A stretch of DNA of 64,000 nucleotides from Coccinella septempunctata (lineage: Eukaryota; Arthropoda; Insecta; Coleoptera; Coccinellidae): the NCBI RefSeq assembly GCF_907165205.1, contig NC_058190.1, positions 36,979,345-37,043,344 on the forward strand, written 5' to 3'. The position numbers and the translations under genes were made by a program. The notes beneath the pieces were generated by a model. That model was given only the letters and a program-made list of their open reading frames with translations. It had not been told where the DNA came from and did no database searches. Within the stretch, counting starts at the first letter, position 1; each line of letters begins with the position of its first letter. Below are positions 33,693 through 48,600 of this stretch, piece by piece.

Positions 33693-36600
33693 ATGGCAGA
33701 TGATCCTAGCAGTGAAGATTATTCCGATAATGAAAATAATGCGGAGTTATCTGGGGTTCTGAGTAAGTGGACAAATTACATACATGGATGGCAAGATCGC
33801 TTTATCGTACTCAAAAATGGTACTCTGTCTTACTACAAAAACGAATTAGAAGTCAATTTTGGGTGTAGAGGTGCCTTATCATTGGCCAAGGCTGTAATAA
33901 AGGTGTGTTTGGCCTCATTTTGTTGTCGAATCCATATTATAATATGTAAATCGATTGATTCAATTGTATTTTTAGCCTCATGAGTTCGATGAATGTCGTT
34001 TTGATGTGTCTGTCAATGATTGTGTTTGGTACTTGAGGGCATCTTCTGTTGAAGTAAAACAAAGCTGGGTTGATGCCTTAGAATGCTACAAGGTAGGTCT
34101 TCCTAAATGACTACTCAGAACCAAAATCATTTATATGAGTATTATAGCTAAAAAACCCTTTTTTTTGTATCTCTGGCTTCAACTTTGCTCAGAATAAATA
34201 TTTTCCTTGGTAGAAATTATATGTACAAACTTTCAAATTATTGCCCTCTATGATTCTTCAAGGAGGAGTGTCAAAGAAGGTTATCAGTATTACCATATTT
34301 ATTTTCAACTCGACATTTTATAATGATTCACCTCCCGACTATGGTTGAAGGAAACTGACTTCGAAATCTTAAAGCCTACTAGTAGAATTGAATATTGTAT
34401 TATTGAATTCAGTATTCACTTTTGGTGAAAATGCATTCCTAAGTATCTCTTCTGTTCATTTTGTGATTATTGTAAGAGAAAAGCTTCTTTCATAGATGGG
34501 ATGGAACTTAGACATGAGTTTTTGCAAATATTCTTTGTATAATAATGAAGAAATCTGAGGATTTTCCTGATGTAACAAGGAAAATGATTTATGTAGGATG
34601 TTCATCATTATTTGAAATTGTATGGTGCATACATTACATTATTTCATAAACGAAAGTGCCTATGAATATACAGAAGGTATATTCACCTCATACAACATTG
34701 TGGTCATGATTGTCCAAAAATCAGAACTTCACCACATCAAAATATAATATGCATTTTTTGAAATCCTGGAAAACCACTACTATACCCCACCTTAGATTTT
34801 CGAGTGCCACCCCTTCTGAGGATTGCTGATGGGTGATACTTTCAGACCTAAAGAACAGTTTTTAGGAAATCGATGAAATTTTCAGAGAAAAAAATGCTTT
34901 ATTTTATTTCTACCGTTTTTTTGTTGACAATTTCGACCGAAAGCATTAGTTAAATTCGTTAAGACGCCTATACAAGTTTTACCAACATAGAAAAATTGGT
35001 TTTCAAATTTCTGACCTTATTATTGCTGATGATTTGAGAAGTGTTGTTTTTTCGATGGTAATCACGAGACATATTTTGTGGAACTCGACGAGCCCTATTC
35101 AGAACTCTTATCAGAACTGAAATATCTTTTATTTTTGTCTCCCAAAATGTTTTTTGCCAGAGTCAAAAACCTATGTTTAAATTTTCTTTCTTTTCTGCGT
35201 GAAATTACCGCCATTAATTTGTTTTTTTTTTCCATGAGAATGCACTATTTGCCACAACTATTCAAAATTTGTATCAGGAACTCTTTCAAATCTACCCAGA
35301 ACCCAAAAAAAATAGTATTTTTCAAAAAAGTCTGTGCCAACTTCACATGAGACTCTTAACCCAGCTGTTAGAACATTTTTGTGATATTTTGATGGTTGCA
35401 TGAAGTGTTGTACTTTATAAACAGTAGGCAGATCACCATATTTCTTTGTTAAAAATAAGAGTATTCAAATATCGAAAATTTTAGCGCAATATCTCTCGCT
35501 CTTTCAATTTTATCAACGACAACATGGGAAAACATTATTGACACTCCTTCTCAGAGGGGATGCATAATTGACTTTTGTTTCTTCACAAAATATCAATTTT
35601 TCTGACAGGGAATCATTCGTGCATTTTGCCGGCACCTTGAGTAAACCTCCACCATAAACCATAACTCCGAAACCTACCCCCTATTTTTTTTGGAAGTTAG
35701 AGGAGTTAGGAGCGAAAAAAATTCAATATAACCACCCCGATCCTTTGAGATTATCTTCGGTTCAAAATTAGAAAATTACGGTGGAGAAAATGATGATAAC
35801 TCTCGCACGCAAAAATCAAGCAGCTTTTCAGTCTCAAAAGCCCCCACTCAAAATTCGAGCGATAGCTTGACCAGGATATTTTTCCGTCCATTTTCCACGA
35901 GTATTTCTAATCAGCGACGATTCCGGCGTCGCTCTTGACCGATAAGAATAATAGGAGCATTAAGTACACAAAGAAAATTCTCCCACTTCTTATAGATTAT
36001 GTCGATGACTAATGGGAGTTCAATAATAAATTGTTCTACTTCCACCTTTCTGCCCGGCTAGAACTTATATTCGGTTTGTGCCGTGCAAGTATCAAACGAT
36101 GTGGTGCTGTGTGGGTAAATGTGGCGGTGAAAAAAGGAAGGATTCCAGGAGTGAATATACCCAAGTTAGACAAGTACTCAAACGTTTGTTATTTTTTTCG
36201 GGGTAGAAATGAAGAGGTTATTGAGTGATATTTAACGTTTCCGGTATCAACAGACGGCAAAATTTATTTTCGAATCAAGCATTTGACAGTTTTTCATTGG
36301 CTTCAATTAAATCAACCGAATAATCTGTGAAGATTGAATTATCAATATAACACTTAGAAATGAACAATGAAATTCCATGGATCCTTTAATCAAGTTTTTT
36401 GTGACTAACAGGCATATAGGCACTCTTTAAATTACACACTACGTACACTTCTTAAGAAATAAAAATGAGACAACTTTTCTTTTTTCTTCCAACTTTTGAG
36501 TTCAACTTTAGACTTAAAAAAATTTAACCTTCCGTTGTTAGCGCTTAATTATTCGGGGATCAAACCCTCATCCCTGATCTTTATTCAGTTAAAAAACTTT

Positions 36601-39600
36601 ATCACTGTTTTCTAGTACAAACAATAAAAAAGTTTTATAGCTTTGCCGCAATTTTTGCTTATTGTTCAAAAAAAATTCAAGGTATTCAAGGTATCTTGGC
36701 CAAACTTCAAAGAGCGATTCTTCAGTTAATTTGCTTCAAAAAAGTTCCTATAAAGTATAGTTCAATTTATATTTTGTAACGTTTCACAATTTTTCCAATA
36801 AAACCATTCTTCAAAACTATCATCTCAATAAAAATCCATTTCACGCCTTAGGTGAGATTTCCGATTAGGATTATAGTTTTCAAGATATGCCTTATTGTGA
36901 GTGAAAAAATTGTGAAACATTACACAAAAATAACTTTACCACAAAAAAAAATGTACTATGCTACATAGGACCTTTTTTGTTGCGTAGTGCCTTGAAATTT
37001 GGTTAGAAGTAACTTGCACTCCTTGTGTATAAGGCGACAATACAGCGCTGATTTAAAACCAAAAAATGTTTTGAAAATCGTCATAACCTCAAATTTTCGT
37101 CCTATAAAGTGTGAAATGTGTCAAATTTCTAAGGCCAGCCAAGGCTCCTATAAAAGCGAAAGGATTTTAGATGTTTTTACCTTGTTAGCGGATTCCTTAG
37201 CCAAAAAATAAGGATAGTTTTTCATTGATTATTCTCGAATTCCCATCCCCGTTGATATATACCATTTCAAAGATTAGTACAATTCTAAAGTTTTTTTCTC
37301 ACGCAATTTGGCAGAAATGATAAACTTAACCAAGTTTTTCCAACCCCCACTGTACTTATGAGGGGTTCAATTAGGTTATACCCCAACCATTGTATAGAGA
37401 CCACAAGTGGTCTTTATACAATGCCTCAACTCAAACATGCCAAAGTTGACTTTGATAAATCATGCAATTTTTGAATAGTGTTAGTTTTTCTTACAGCTTT
37501 AATTTATTCGAAAACTATCGCTTTTGGGATAAAAATTGAAAATAGCTGAAAACCAGTTGGGAAGAATGGTTCAGTAAAATATATGGTAGTACAAAAAGCT
37601 GTGCACTATTGCTAACATTGTTCCATCATCATCATCAGTTTATGAGACGAAAAATCAAAATTCTCCAACAATTCTTTCAAGGAGTCTGAAGGAAGGGATG
37701 AAAATTCTAGAATTTTATACAACATACTTCCCTAGTTTCGCCAAGTAATCCGCTCGAAAAGTAAAGACATCTATGCATGAATCACCCTGTGTATATATAT
37801 TAAATAACCTTCGGAATTGAAATTTTGAATCATCTCAACAACAGCATCGATTCCTCTTTCGATAATGAGTACAAAGGAATTTCGTTGGTCCTCCAAAATC
37901 AATTGTTCTTCCTGAAAATGTAGAGATATGGATCGTGATATGATAAAAATCACATTTCCTTTACATGAACATTTTAGAGGGAGGTCGATGATACACTTGC
38001 GATAGATCCTGAGTGGTCAGTAAATGGGTTTAAAATCCTCCACAGTATATTACTAATACAAAAACCTGGAGAGATTGTGTCAAAATTTGGATCCTTTTTG
38101 AAATGAAGAAAAAATTGAAGAATCCCTGAAATTGTTCCAATTTATGTACTTTAGAATTGTAGATTCCAATAAACAAATACCTACATATAGAAAATGGTTT
38201 TGTATAGACTTTTCTTGAAAACTACCTGAAATGAGAGGAACAGTCAGGAACAATGGGATAATGGTTCTTTCAACTATCATGATTTTGAGGAACGAAAATT
38301 CAAGAGGAATTTGATTCAAGGTGCGATGCGAACAAAAAAGATTATTTTACTAATATGGATCAATTTTATTTTCGTAACAAAAAGGGTTATTTTTACTGAA
38401 ACATAACTTTCTATAAATTCCCTTGAAACAAAGGATTCCACTCACCGTTTTGTCACACATGCTATTGATAAAAATCCTTTGTTGGCAACTATTTCCTAAT
38501 TTCATTATCATCGTAAGCTTGATTCAGTATTCACAAAAGGAATTGCACACCACTCAACAAGTTAATAATGTAATTGTTGGAAATAATTTTGGAAATAAAT
38601 ATCAATATCATGTCCTTAAACCATCTCTGGATGGAAGTTATTTCTTGGTGATATTTTATCCAGTACAAGTGGTAGAATATTACAGTGGCAGGAAAATAAT
38701 GCTCATACCTCCCCTATTAATACCTATGTTAGTAAACCTTTAGAGTGAAAATATCAAAAGATTGCACAAGTTGAAAAGATGTTGAAATGTTGGCGGTACA
38801 GAGTCCTAAATTCTGTGTTCAGTGAAGGGACTAGAAGGGCTAGAGCAAAACAATGACATTATTACACGTTTTCGAGATCTTTTTCGTGAAACATAGAAGT
38901 AATAAAATAATAACGTATTGGAGCAATTCCATCATTTTACCATCATAATGAATATTCAAGCATCATTATAACTCCTTTCTTTGCACCTTAAATTAGATGC
39001 TAACCTTAATGCTTTCGATGAAATCAAAGCGGACTTGATGATTTCTGCAGAATGCTACTGATTACTCAAAAAATTGCCTTCAGAAGGTTTAAGTTCAAAA
39101 ATACAAACAAGTTATGAGAAGTTTTTGAGATCTCGTGGAAGGCTAGAAGAACTACCCAGAAAATGAAGCAGTTCACAATCCCAAAATGAATATTTGTCGA
39201 TCATAGTTTGACGAAATAATGAATTGATAAATCCCAAAAGTTGAATTATCGACTGAAATTCATTTGATAAGGATGCTTCAATCAAACGCTTGATTAGTCT
39301 ATCCAGATTAGGTGACTATTCATATGATGATCATTTTAAACTAACACGTTTCACAAAGTAACGATGATCAACTGCATTTTTTAAATCTGATTTTTCGCAA
39401 TCTAAAAATACCGATTCGATTGGATTAAAATTCGAATTTGAGTATCATGGCCCGTTTCAATAATCAGATCTCAAAACGGTTCTCAAAACCTATCTCAATT
39501 GATACCTTCTCAAAATAGTGACAGCATCTCAAGATGACGGCTTATTAATTAACTCATATTAAGTCGTTATCAGTTTGATACTATCTCAAGAAGCGATTCT

Positions 39601-42600
39601 TGAAACTCAACTTATGAATGTCTTGAGTAATGGTATTGAGATAGACTTGAGATTACAAAACGAAAAGAGAAATTAATATTTTTTATTTTTGCTCGATAAT
39701 TTTTCATCAGTGTGGGGTGGGTTGTAACGAAGTAGATTTTTCGATCTCGAACGAACGGACATGTCACATCACATTCTGTTCGTCGAAGTGATCGTATGTA
39801 TTTCAAGATGCGTAAATTGCAATAGAGTCATTCGGGGCAACTAGGCGAACTTTTGCCTTTCAAGCCATATCCTGTTTCAAATGTTGAAGCTAGGAAAATT
39901 AAAACATATTCATAAGATAGAGAATTTTTTAATCTATAAAAAAAACATCAAAGAGCCAACAAACAAAAACGTTTTCTTTCCGCAAAAAGAAATTTAATGG
40001 TGAAAGTCGGAGTGCGTTCACATGCCCCGTATTGCGGGTAAGTGTGCGCACCCTCACGGGCTAAATGAACGCAGTGCTTAGTGAACCACACAATCAAAAC
40101 AAATTACAAAATAATGTCATCAAAATGTTACAATATTAAAGAAATGCTGTTTATTGGCAATACAGAAGCGCCATTTTATAAGCACTGCATTATTGTTCGT
40201 GCCACAATTCCTGGTGAACACAACACTTGATACACCCCTGTTGGTGGCTCTTCATATTTTTTCGAACAAATAGGACAATATTGATTGAGTCTTAACCAAG
40301 AAAATCAACAATGTCATAATTTATTCCTCACTGAACTAATGCCCATTTAATGAATCTATGCGCACACTTACCCGCGCACACTTTCCCCAGTAAGCCAAAA
40401 TTTGAATTGACGTTCTTATAGAGTTGAGGTTGAGCAGCTAAGAGAACCTAAAATTTTTTATTATATATTTAGATTAATATGCGCATGATCGAATAAAATA
40501 TTGTTTAACACTGTCGGACGCCGAACTTGGACCTGGCAGAATTTGCAGAGATGCTGATAATTGACAAGAAAACTAGTGAATTTGATCGATTGCAAATAAA
40601 AAGTTAACGAAACGTCGCACTTCTATGAAAAACTAATTTGGGGATTCTGCGCCCTTGCTTCACCCAAATGAACCCCTCTTTCATACATTGCATAGTCGAG
40701 ATTTACGCACTGCTTACACTTACCCACTGCGCTCAGTTACCCCGAATGATTCTATGTATTTTCATAGATACAGTAAAATTTTGATTACAAAACGGCCAAG
40801 AATGATTACATTTTCTTACAAGGAAGGTCTGCTGTTTGAATTTTTGTATTCGACATTCGTCTCTATCGCAGATAAAAAACATTCTAAATGTTTAACTTAT
40901 GCAAGTATCACATCTGCGCCCTCTATGAGCTGCATTTAAATGAGTTTGAGAAGACCTATTCAAAATTGTACTCATTCATTTTATATTTTTGCTTATTTTT
41001 CATCAATGTTATCTTCAATGTCTTTACAGGTCGAATCGGGATATGGTACAGGATCTGAGAACAGTCTGAAAAGGCATGGCTCCACCGTCAGTTTACAGTC
41101 GAACACATTTAGCACAGCTTCAGGTAATAGTTTCCACAGATCGTCCAGGAACCTCCGGGAGAAACTTGCTGAATTGGGGACGTTCAAAGACATATTATGC
41201 CGTCAGATAGATACTCTACAGAAATTTTTCGATGGCTGTGTTGATAAGGAATTACAGGCCAATAATAAAGGTGAGTGAGTTATTGCCAATTGACACTTGT
41301 GTTATGATTGGTACTCGGAATAAATTCGTAGAGCATTCTGCAAAAGTTTGTGCGGGAAATGCATTCATGGCATGACACCCACGATTTCCGAGTAGATTAT
41401 AATAATATATAACTTTAATTGAAGTAAACATCAAATCAACAAAAAGAATTTCAATTAAAAATAAACTCTAGACGAGAAACAGAGGCTCACTTCCTGAGAA
41501 ACTGTTGAGAGGCTGTTTGGCCTTCAATATTTCCAATACCACCCTTTCTACAAAAATTCAAGCCGGGTGATCAGTTATTTTTTTAGTATGGGTAGGGATT
41601 GATCAAATAGTATTTCTCATTCTGCTTCAAACAAGTGACTTTTTAATTACTCTACATAGAATGAGTCTTTGACTTGTACATATATGTCAATAGAAGATTC
41701 TTGAGGTAAAAAAAAAATATTTTTTTTAATTCGGCTCGGTGAAGAAGATACAGGTGGTTGAAAATCTGTTCTATCTCACAAACGATTTTATCGAACGGCA
41801 TGATTTTGGGAATATAGTTTTTCATTGATGTGATGAATCTTCTCCGAACACGAAATTCCATCCACGTCTTCCATTTTCTCCATTATGACCATTACATACC
41901 ATAAAAATATCAGAAATTCAAAGAACCCAACTCTTAAGAGTAAGACTAGGTTTTTATATCGTTCCTATATTATATGTTGTGAAAGGGTATATCAATCACC
42001 AGGAACCTCAGTTTTTATACAATTTATTCAATTAGCTACGTTTCGAGACTTTTAGTCTCTTCCTCAGGCTATGAATATTGGATAAAAAGGAAAAAATCTA
42101 TTTATCTAATATTCATAGCCTGAGGAAGAGACTAAAAGTCTCGAAACGTAGCTAATTGAATAAATTGTATAAAAACTGAGGTTCCTGGTGATTGATATAC
42201 CCATTCACATCTTAAAATTAAGTTGAAACCGTACCAATGAGTATTGGATTGATGTGGCCGATACTGATGAAAATCCATAATTGAACTCGAAACGGATCAA
42301 AAGATTTTCACAAAAATGAGTTTTTAAACCACGACACGTGTTTCGCTATCACAATCGAATCTTCAGGTGGTGGGCGAAGGTAGCTTGAAATAACAAGTGG
42401 CCAAAAAACTAGTTTCACCTTTCTTCAGATATTGGCTGTGGCCGACTGAAGATGCTGTTGTGACAACGAAACACGTGTGGTGGTTTAAAGACTCATTTTT
42501 GTGAAAATCTTATAATCTGTTTTTAAGTTTACTAATTAATATTTGATCATTTCGGAGAATAAGAGTATTCTTTATAGTATAATGCGCCGTTTTCGAGTAA

Positions 42601-45600
42601 TTGGATTCAAAAATAAAAAATTTCAGTGAAATTCCGAAAATTAGGTACTTTCGCTGAATGAAAGATCCACAGGACGTGTGTAGTGTCATAGATTTAGCTT
42701 GGAATTTTGTTTATTCGGGGGTGACCTTTTGAAAATTCAAAATATCTATCTATATCTTTTTATCTAGACCGAATCGAAAAAAAAGTGTTTCTTTTGACCT
42801 CAAGAATAAACTATAAAGAGTGTCCCAAAACTAGTGAATCAAACTGCACACCACGATAGAGTAGATCAAATTCTATCGAATGACACCAACATTAGTTGAG
42901 CGAAAATGTACCATTTCTGAAAAAAACCTTACCTAAAGTTGCCGGTTTTTTTCTGAGTAATTAAAATCATATAGAAAAAACAATTGTTTTAATTTACATT
43001 TACTTAGGTTATCGATTAAATACTTGAAATAATTTCAATTAGGGGAGATAAAACAATAATCTAAGTTCAATATAATTTAAAATCGATATTCTTTTTCACA
43101 AACTGGCCCTGTGATTAAGAAAAATAGTTCGAAAATCGGAAACTTTAGGTATTTTAATAAAATTCTGATTATTTTGGAAAAGTTACATTTTCGTTGAACT
43201 AATGTTGGTGCCATTCGATAATATTTGGTCTACTCTATCGTGGTGTGACGTTTGATTCACTAGTTTTGGGACACCCTGTATGTACAAGTCAAAGACTCGC
43301 CCTGTATACAATACACTGCTCAGAAATTGAAGTGGATTTTTATGTAATAATATATGAAGAGAAATAATAAAACAATCCTAAAATTGTAAAAGTAGGCAAG
43401 ACTGCTTAGAAAAGAAGATTCTACCTGAGGGAGCAGGCTTAAAAAAGGTTCCTTCTATTACAAGAAGAACCTTGAAATTAAGGTTTAATATCGGCCTCTT
43501 ACCACATTCGGCATTGTGCCAATTAGCTTATCAATGAAAGTTCGGAGAATGTTTTCCCGAATGTCCGTCTTAAATAAATTAAAATCTTCTGAAATGAATA
43601 TCTACTAAAGAAAAAGAAAACATTGTTATTGGTAATGTCTGCGATGGGTTAAATAGGTTTAATTGATGTGGCATTGCAGTCCTGACATATTCAATACAAT
43701 TTTGGCCAGGAGACTGCAGGTCTAAAATTGTCGCCGATAAAACTGCAATCAAATCACGCCTTATCGCTGTTGCATTAATAAGGTTAATAAGATCTGTGCG
43801 CCCATTGAAACAAACGCCCCCCCAAACGCAAACTGAGTTGTTGGCGTCATAAAATGTTCGGTCGCCACACAAAGATTCAGACTCATGCATATGAAATATG
43901 GACTCATTCGTGAACATACAAGATCTCCATTTTTGCGTATTCCAGTTCTCATGTTCAAAAACACAATATCCCAATCGAAAACCTATTACCTGCATTTTCT
44001 TTGTAACATGTATCATTCCATATATTAATCCGCGATGAAGGATTTGAAGGACATTAAGTCATCGTCTAAAATATGAATTTTTAATAAATTGGAAAAACAT
44101 TTTTTTTATGCTCACTCTATCTGACTGGTAGAGTGCAATTTGTGATATCTGCCTGTTCATCGTAAAATCCGTGACGTAGGTCCATGTTCTACTGATTCAG
44201 CATTTACATAATAGATTAGATGACAGGACGGTTTCAATTAAACCGATATATTTCCCCCCACGAAAAAAAATGACTATTCATTCAAGTCACCGGCGTAGGT
44301 CTGTCTCTAGACTCTCTAGACATAATGTATCGATTCCGAGTGCAATATCTAACCTTTATTCCCAAATCAAATTATCTCATTGTCATAATTCGAACTCTGA
44401 ACCCAAGGACGACAATTATTATAATCTGGTTTATTCACCTAGTTTATGTGAGAAAACAATACTTTATCTTTACTTATGTCCGTCAATGATAAAGATGAGT
44501 GCTGATTGATGCATATATATTTGGAATTTTTCATTGTTACAATGTTTTATTGAGAAAAATCAGTTGTATAATAAACATTACTCTAAAACCCTCGCAATGG
44601 TAGTGACAATAAAAAAAATTCAATAATAACTCTCTTTCAGAAAAAATACCCATTATTGACTTCAAGGGAGAGGCAATAACGTTCAAAACTACAACTTCTG
44701 CTGTTCTTGACACGCTAGAGCATTGCGCCGAACTAGTTAACCAAAGAGAAGAAGCGTGGAGACGTAGATTGGAGAGGGAAACTGACCGAAGAAAAAGGGC
44801 TGAAAACTTGTCGAAATCATATTTCGAGCAGATACAGAAATTTCAAAAAGTCCCATACGGGCCTGATTTAGAGGTGAGTGATTACGATGGGAAACTGATA
44901 TTTGCGCTTGTTCTGTTCAGATGGGATTCTCTTACCAAAGTCTCTTGAAGGACGTATATAAGTGCTAATGCATCTCTTCCAGACGATTACAAATAGGAGG
45001 GAATAGCAATCCAGAATTTATTCTGTCAATTTTTCTAACAGATTCACATGGAGCTCGGACCTACGCTATTTTCATTCTGATATTATTCGAGAATTACGCA
45101 AATGTCAAGTGTTTCCGAAGACGAAGTCACCTCACTCTTTCAAAAAACATCGATGTTCTGTCCTGTTCTGTCTCTCGTCTTGTGGGCAACTAAAGTCGGG
45201 AGAACTAGGCCTTAGTCAATATTTCTCACCGAATCGTAGCTATACGAAAAAAAATTCATAATTCGTCTCGCCAAAAATACCGTCTTTTGATTATCATCAA
45301 TTATCGGCCACGTTAATTCAATAGGGGTTGTGTTTTTAAGTCAATGTTAGCGCAGAATTATATAGCACAATAGAAAAATATCAATTTATCCACGATCGAT
45401 GCCTAAAGTGATCTAATATCTATTCGCATTATGGCATTCACGAATCACTTGTGATCGATGTGCCATTATTGACTGGTTTCTCTAACGTCATGGTCACAAG
45501 TCACAACCACATATAAAGGCTCTGAACATACAGATATTGCTTTACAGGATGAGTCTTTGACTTGTATACAGGTTGAGTCTTTGACTCCTACACAGGAGAT

Positions 45601-48600
45601 ATGTGAGATATTATGGATTTTCAACAGCCTGTGTCTTTTCAACCTATCCGAATTGAAAAATGGTAATGGGAAAAATTGTTTGATCTCAGAAATCTCGTGT
45701 TAAAATATATACAGAGCGAATCTTTGACTCGTACAAATATTTTATCAGTAGATTCTTGAGGTCAAAAAATACTTTTTTCCTGTACCACTTTTTCTGAATC
45801 GGCCCTGACAAAAAGATATAACCGTTTTAAGTTTTCATAATGATCCATGCCACCCCTGGAAAAACAAAATTACCTTCAGAATAACTAGCTAAATTTGTAA
45901 CACTACTCGTCTGTGGATCTTTTACACAGAGTTGTATTTTGCTAAATCAGGGGTTCCCAACATTTTCTTGGCCAGGGACCTCCTTTATATTATTCTTGTT
46001 AGCAGAGACCACCTGTAATAAATCTGAAAATTTTATGGAGCTCGATGCAGCCTCTCGGTCTTGACGATTATTAATTTGATTCCATCTTCTTGGAAATTTT
46101 TTGATAGTCACTTTTCGAGTCGATTATCTCTCAATAACAATAACTGTAGATGGAAATGTGATACATATTCTGAAAGAGCAACTCTTCTAGTAATAAATCT
46201 GAAAATTTTATGGAGCTCGATGCGTTCGGTCTTTACGATTATTTGATTCCATCTTTTTGGAATTGAACTTTGCAAATAAAAGCTCGAAGGTTATCTTCAA
46301 AAATGAATATATTTGCGACGTTCTCTCATTTTTCAGCAAGTTTGTATTAACTGTACTACTGACTTTATTCACTAACGCCATCTATTAAACAGTTTGGTCT
46401 GAGAGCAGCGGTTAAATCTTAAATAAAAAACTGTAAATAATTCGCGGACTTCGAATTATTTTGGCTTCTGCGGACCATTGGTGCTCTACGGACCACTAGT
46501 TGAAAAAACTGGAAGACGTGGGTGATATCTATATTCTGAGATACTAACAAAAACATTTTTTAATGGTTTTTAAGCAGCCTATATATTTTAAACCGAACTG
46601 ATTCGGAAAAAATGGCAAGGAAAAAAATTGTTTCTTTCGACCTCAGGAATCTACTGTTCAAATATTTGTACGAGTCAAAGACTCGCCCTGTATATATTTT
46701 AACACGAGATTTCTGAAATCAAACAATTTTTCCCCTTACCATTTTTTCCAATTCGGATCGGTTGTAAAGACACAGGCTGTTGAAAATCCCATATCTCATA
46801 AACGATTGTATCGAATGGAATGAATTTCTCATCAATAAGTATTCGATCATTTTGGAAAATAAAATAATAATTACTTTTCATTGTCTCATTCGCCGTTTTC
46901 GAGTGATGGAACATTTAAGAATAAATAAAAAATCTCTGAAATTTGAAAAATTGGGTACTTTGGCATTGGTACATTTTGTGAAAATCGTATAATTTGTTTC
47001 GAGTTCAATTATGGATTTTCATCAAGTATCGGCCACATCAATTCAATATCAATATTTATCGCCAACGAATTCGCGGTTACTTATTTATTGTATTATAAAT
47101 ACTACTTCGTTCACCAAACGGAATGGAAAAAGTGAGTTTATGCTTTTTTTTCTAATATTCCCTAGATTAAAATGGTACTTTTAATGCTTGGAAAAACTTC
47201 AGTTTCAGATTTCCAGATGTTGCTTAACGCAGTATGAAAACTGTATTGAACTCAAAACAGATTATATAATTTTTACAGAAATAAGTTTTCAAACCATGAC
47301 ACGTGCTTCGCTATCGCAATAGCATCTTCAGGTGGGTGAAGGTAAACGTGGTTTAAAAACCCATTTTTGTGAAAATCATATATGTAATCTGTTTCAAGTT
47401 CAATTATGGATTTTCATCAAGTATCGGCCACATCAATCCAAAACTTAAAGTGGCTATATCTTTTTATCTAGTCTGAATCGGAAAAAATGGCGAAGAAAAA
47501 AGTATTTCTCGTTACCTCAAGAATCTACTGTTAAGAAATATGTCTGAAATAGAAGTTGAAGTAGCAAGTATTAAATATTAATTTAATCTGTATAAACAGA
47601 TTTTATTGGAAAAGAGGTTCAGAAATAATCTTTTACAATTGAGGATAAAGTACAGTACCCTACTCGCATATTATGACTGCTATAGCCATTATGTGTTTGT
47701 TGAATAATATACTATTTTCCCATATTTGAGTAGAGTCGTAAAGGAAAAGATTTTCGCATTGTCCTTTATTGGCCCCCCGTTCTCCCCCTCTGATGGAGAT
47801 GAACCTGCCGAAATATTGTCAGCTGATGAGTATCCACTTTCTCCCAGAACTCGTAACACACGACTCACCGTTAATAAACAGCAAACTATTCGGCATCGTC
47901 GAATAAATATTCATGAAATTCGTTTCCCCTTTATTCGTTTTGAACGACAAAAATTTCGGATTATCAGTATGCATCACGTGTACCCTGAAATTTATCTGTT
48001 TCCTTTCAACTGTTATCTATGCTCGTGTATCGTGCTCGGTTCTACATTTCGATACGATTCATCATAAATTGTTGCGATGATAGAGAAATAATATTGTGCT
48101 TATGTCGAGAAACAATTGAGCAACAAGTGTGAAAATTTTCTAGTTGCGATATGACGTGAAAAGTGTGCGATAAAGTGAGTAGTATTATCCGATTATCATT
48201 ATTCGTGATGTCGCGAGTTCGAAACTGAGAATACGAAATACCTGGAAGTTTGCTTTTTTTAATGAATTTTCGAAAACTTTCGTTTTGTTTCAATTCATTT
48301 TACTCTCATGTCCTGTTGGATTATTTTTCGAGATAATTTTAGAATGATACGAGGGTAATTGGCCCATCTATGTGGGCGATTATATTTTTTCAACTAATTT
48401 TGTCAGACATTTCAAAATAGTCTGATTGCTAGTTAAGTTGCGGACAATATTCAAACGTTGTAGCTTAAATAATTATAAAGAAATCTGTTCGCCAATAAGA
48501 GATGGGGCATTATCGGACTGTACATTCCCAGGCATGGTTTAAATGGCAAGGTTTTGAAAAAATCAATCGAGTGCTTGATGATAGGTCGTGTGTTCGATGA

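Larger units (their letters stand above)
41655..43307. mobile_element. Family A element in CERT intron 3, split by nested insertions
   Basis: The left tip GAATGAGTCTTTGACTTGTA and right tip CAAGTCAAAGACTCGCCCTG bound one element whose interior blocks resume after each interruption. Insertions occupy about 41955-42540 (hairpin plus CGAAACACGTG palindrome) and 42815-43280 (palindromic TA element). Confidence 0.65.

Noticed and set aside
41978..42209. Complete functional hammerhead ribozyme
   Set aside because: Only the CUGANGA / stem II / GAAA part is visible; stem III and the UH cleavage site were not found, so it is kept only as a finding.
44110..44200. tRNA-like stretch (GACTGGTAGAGTGC)
   Set aside because: No acceptor stem or T-arm consensus could be folded around it.
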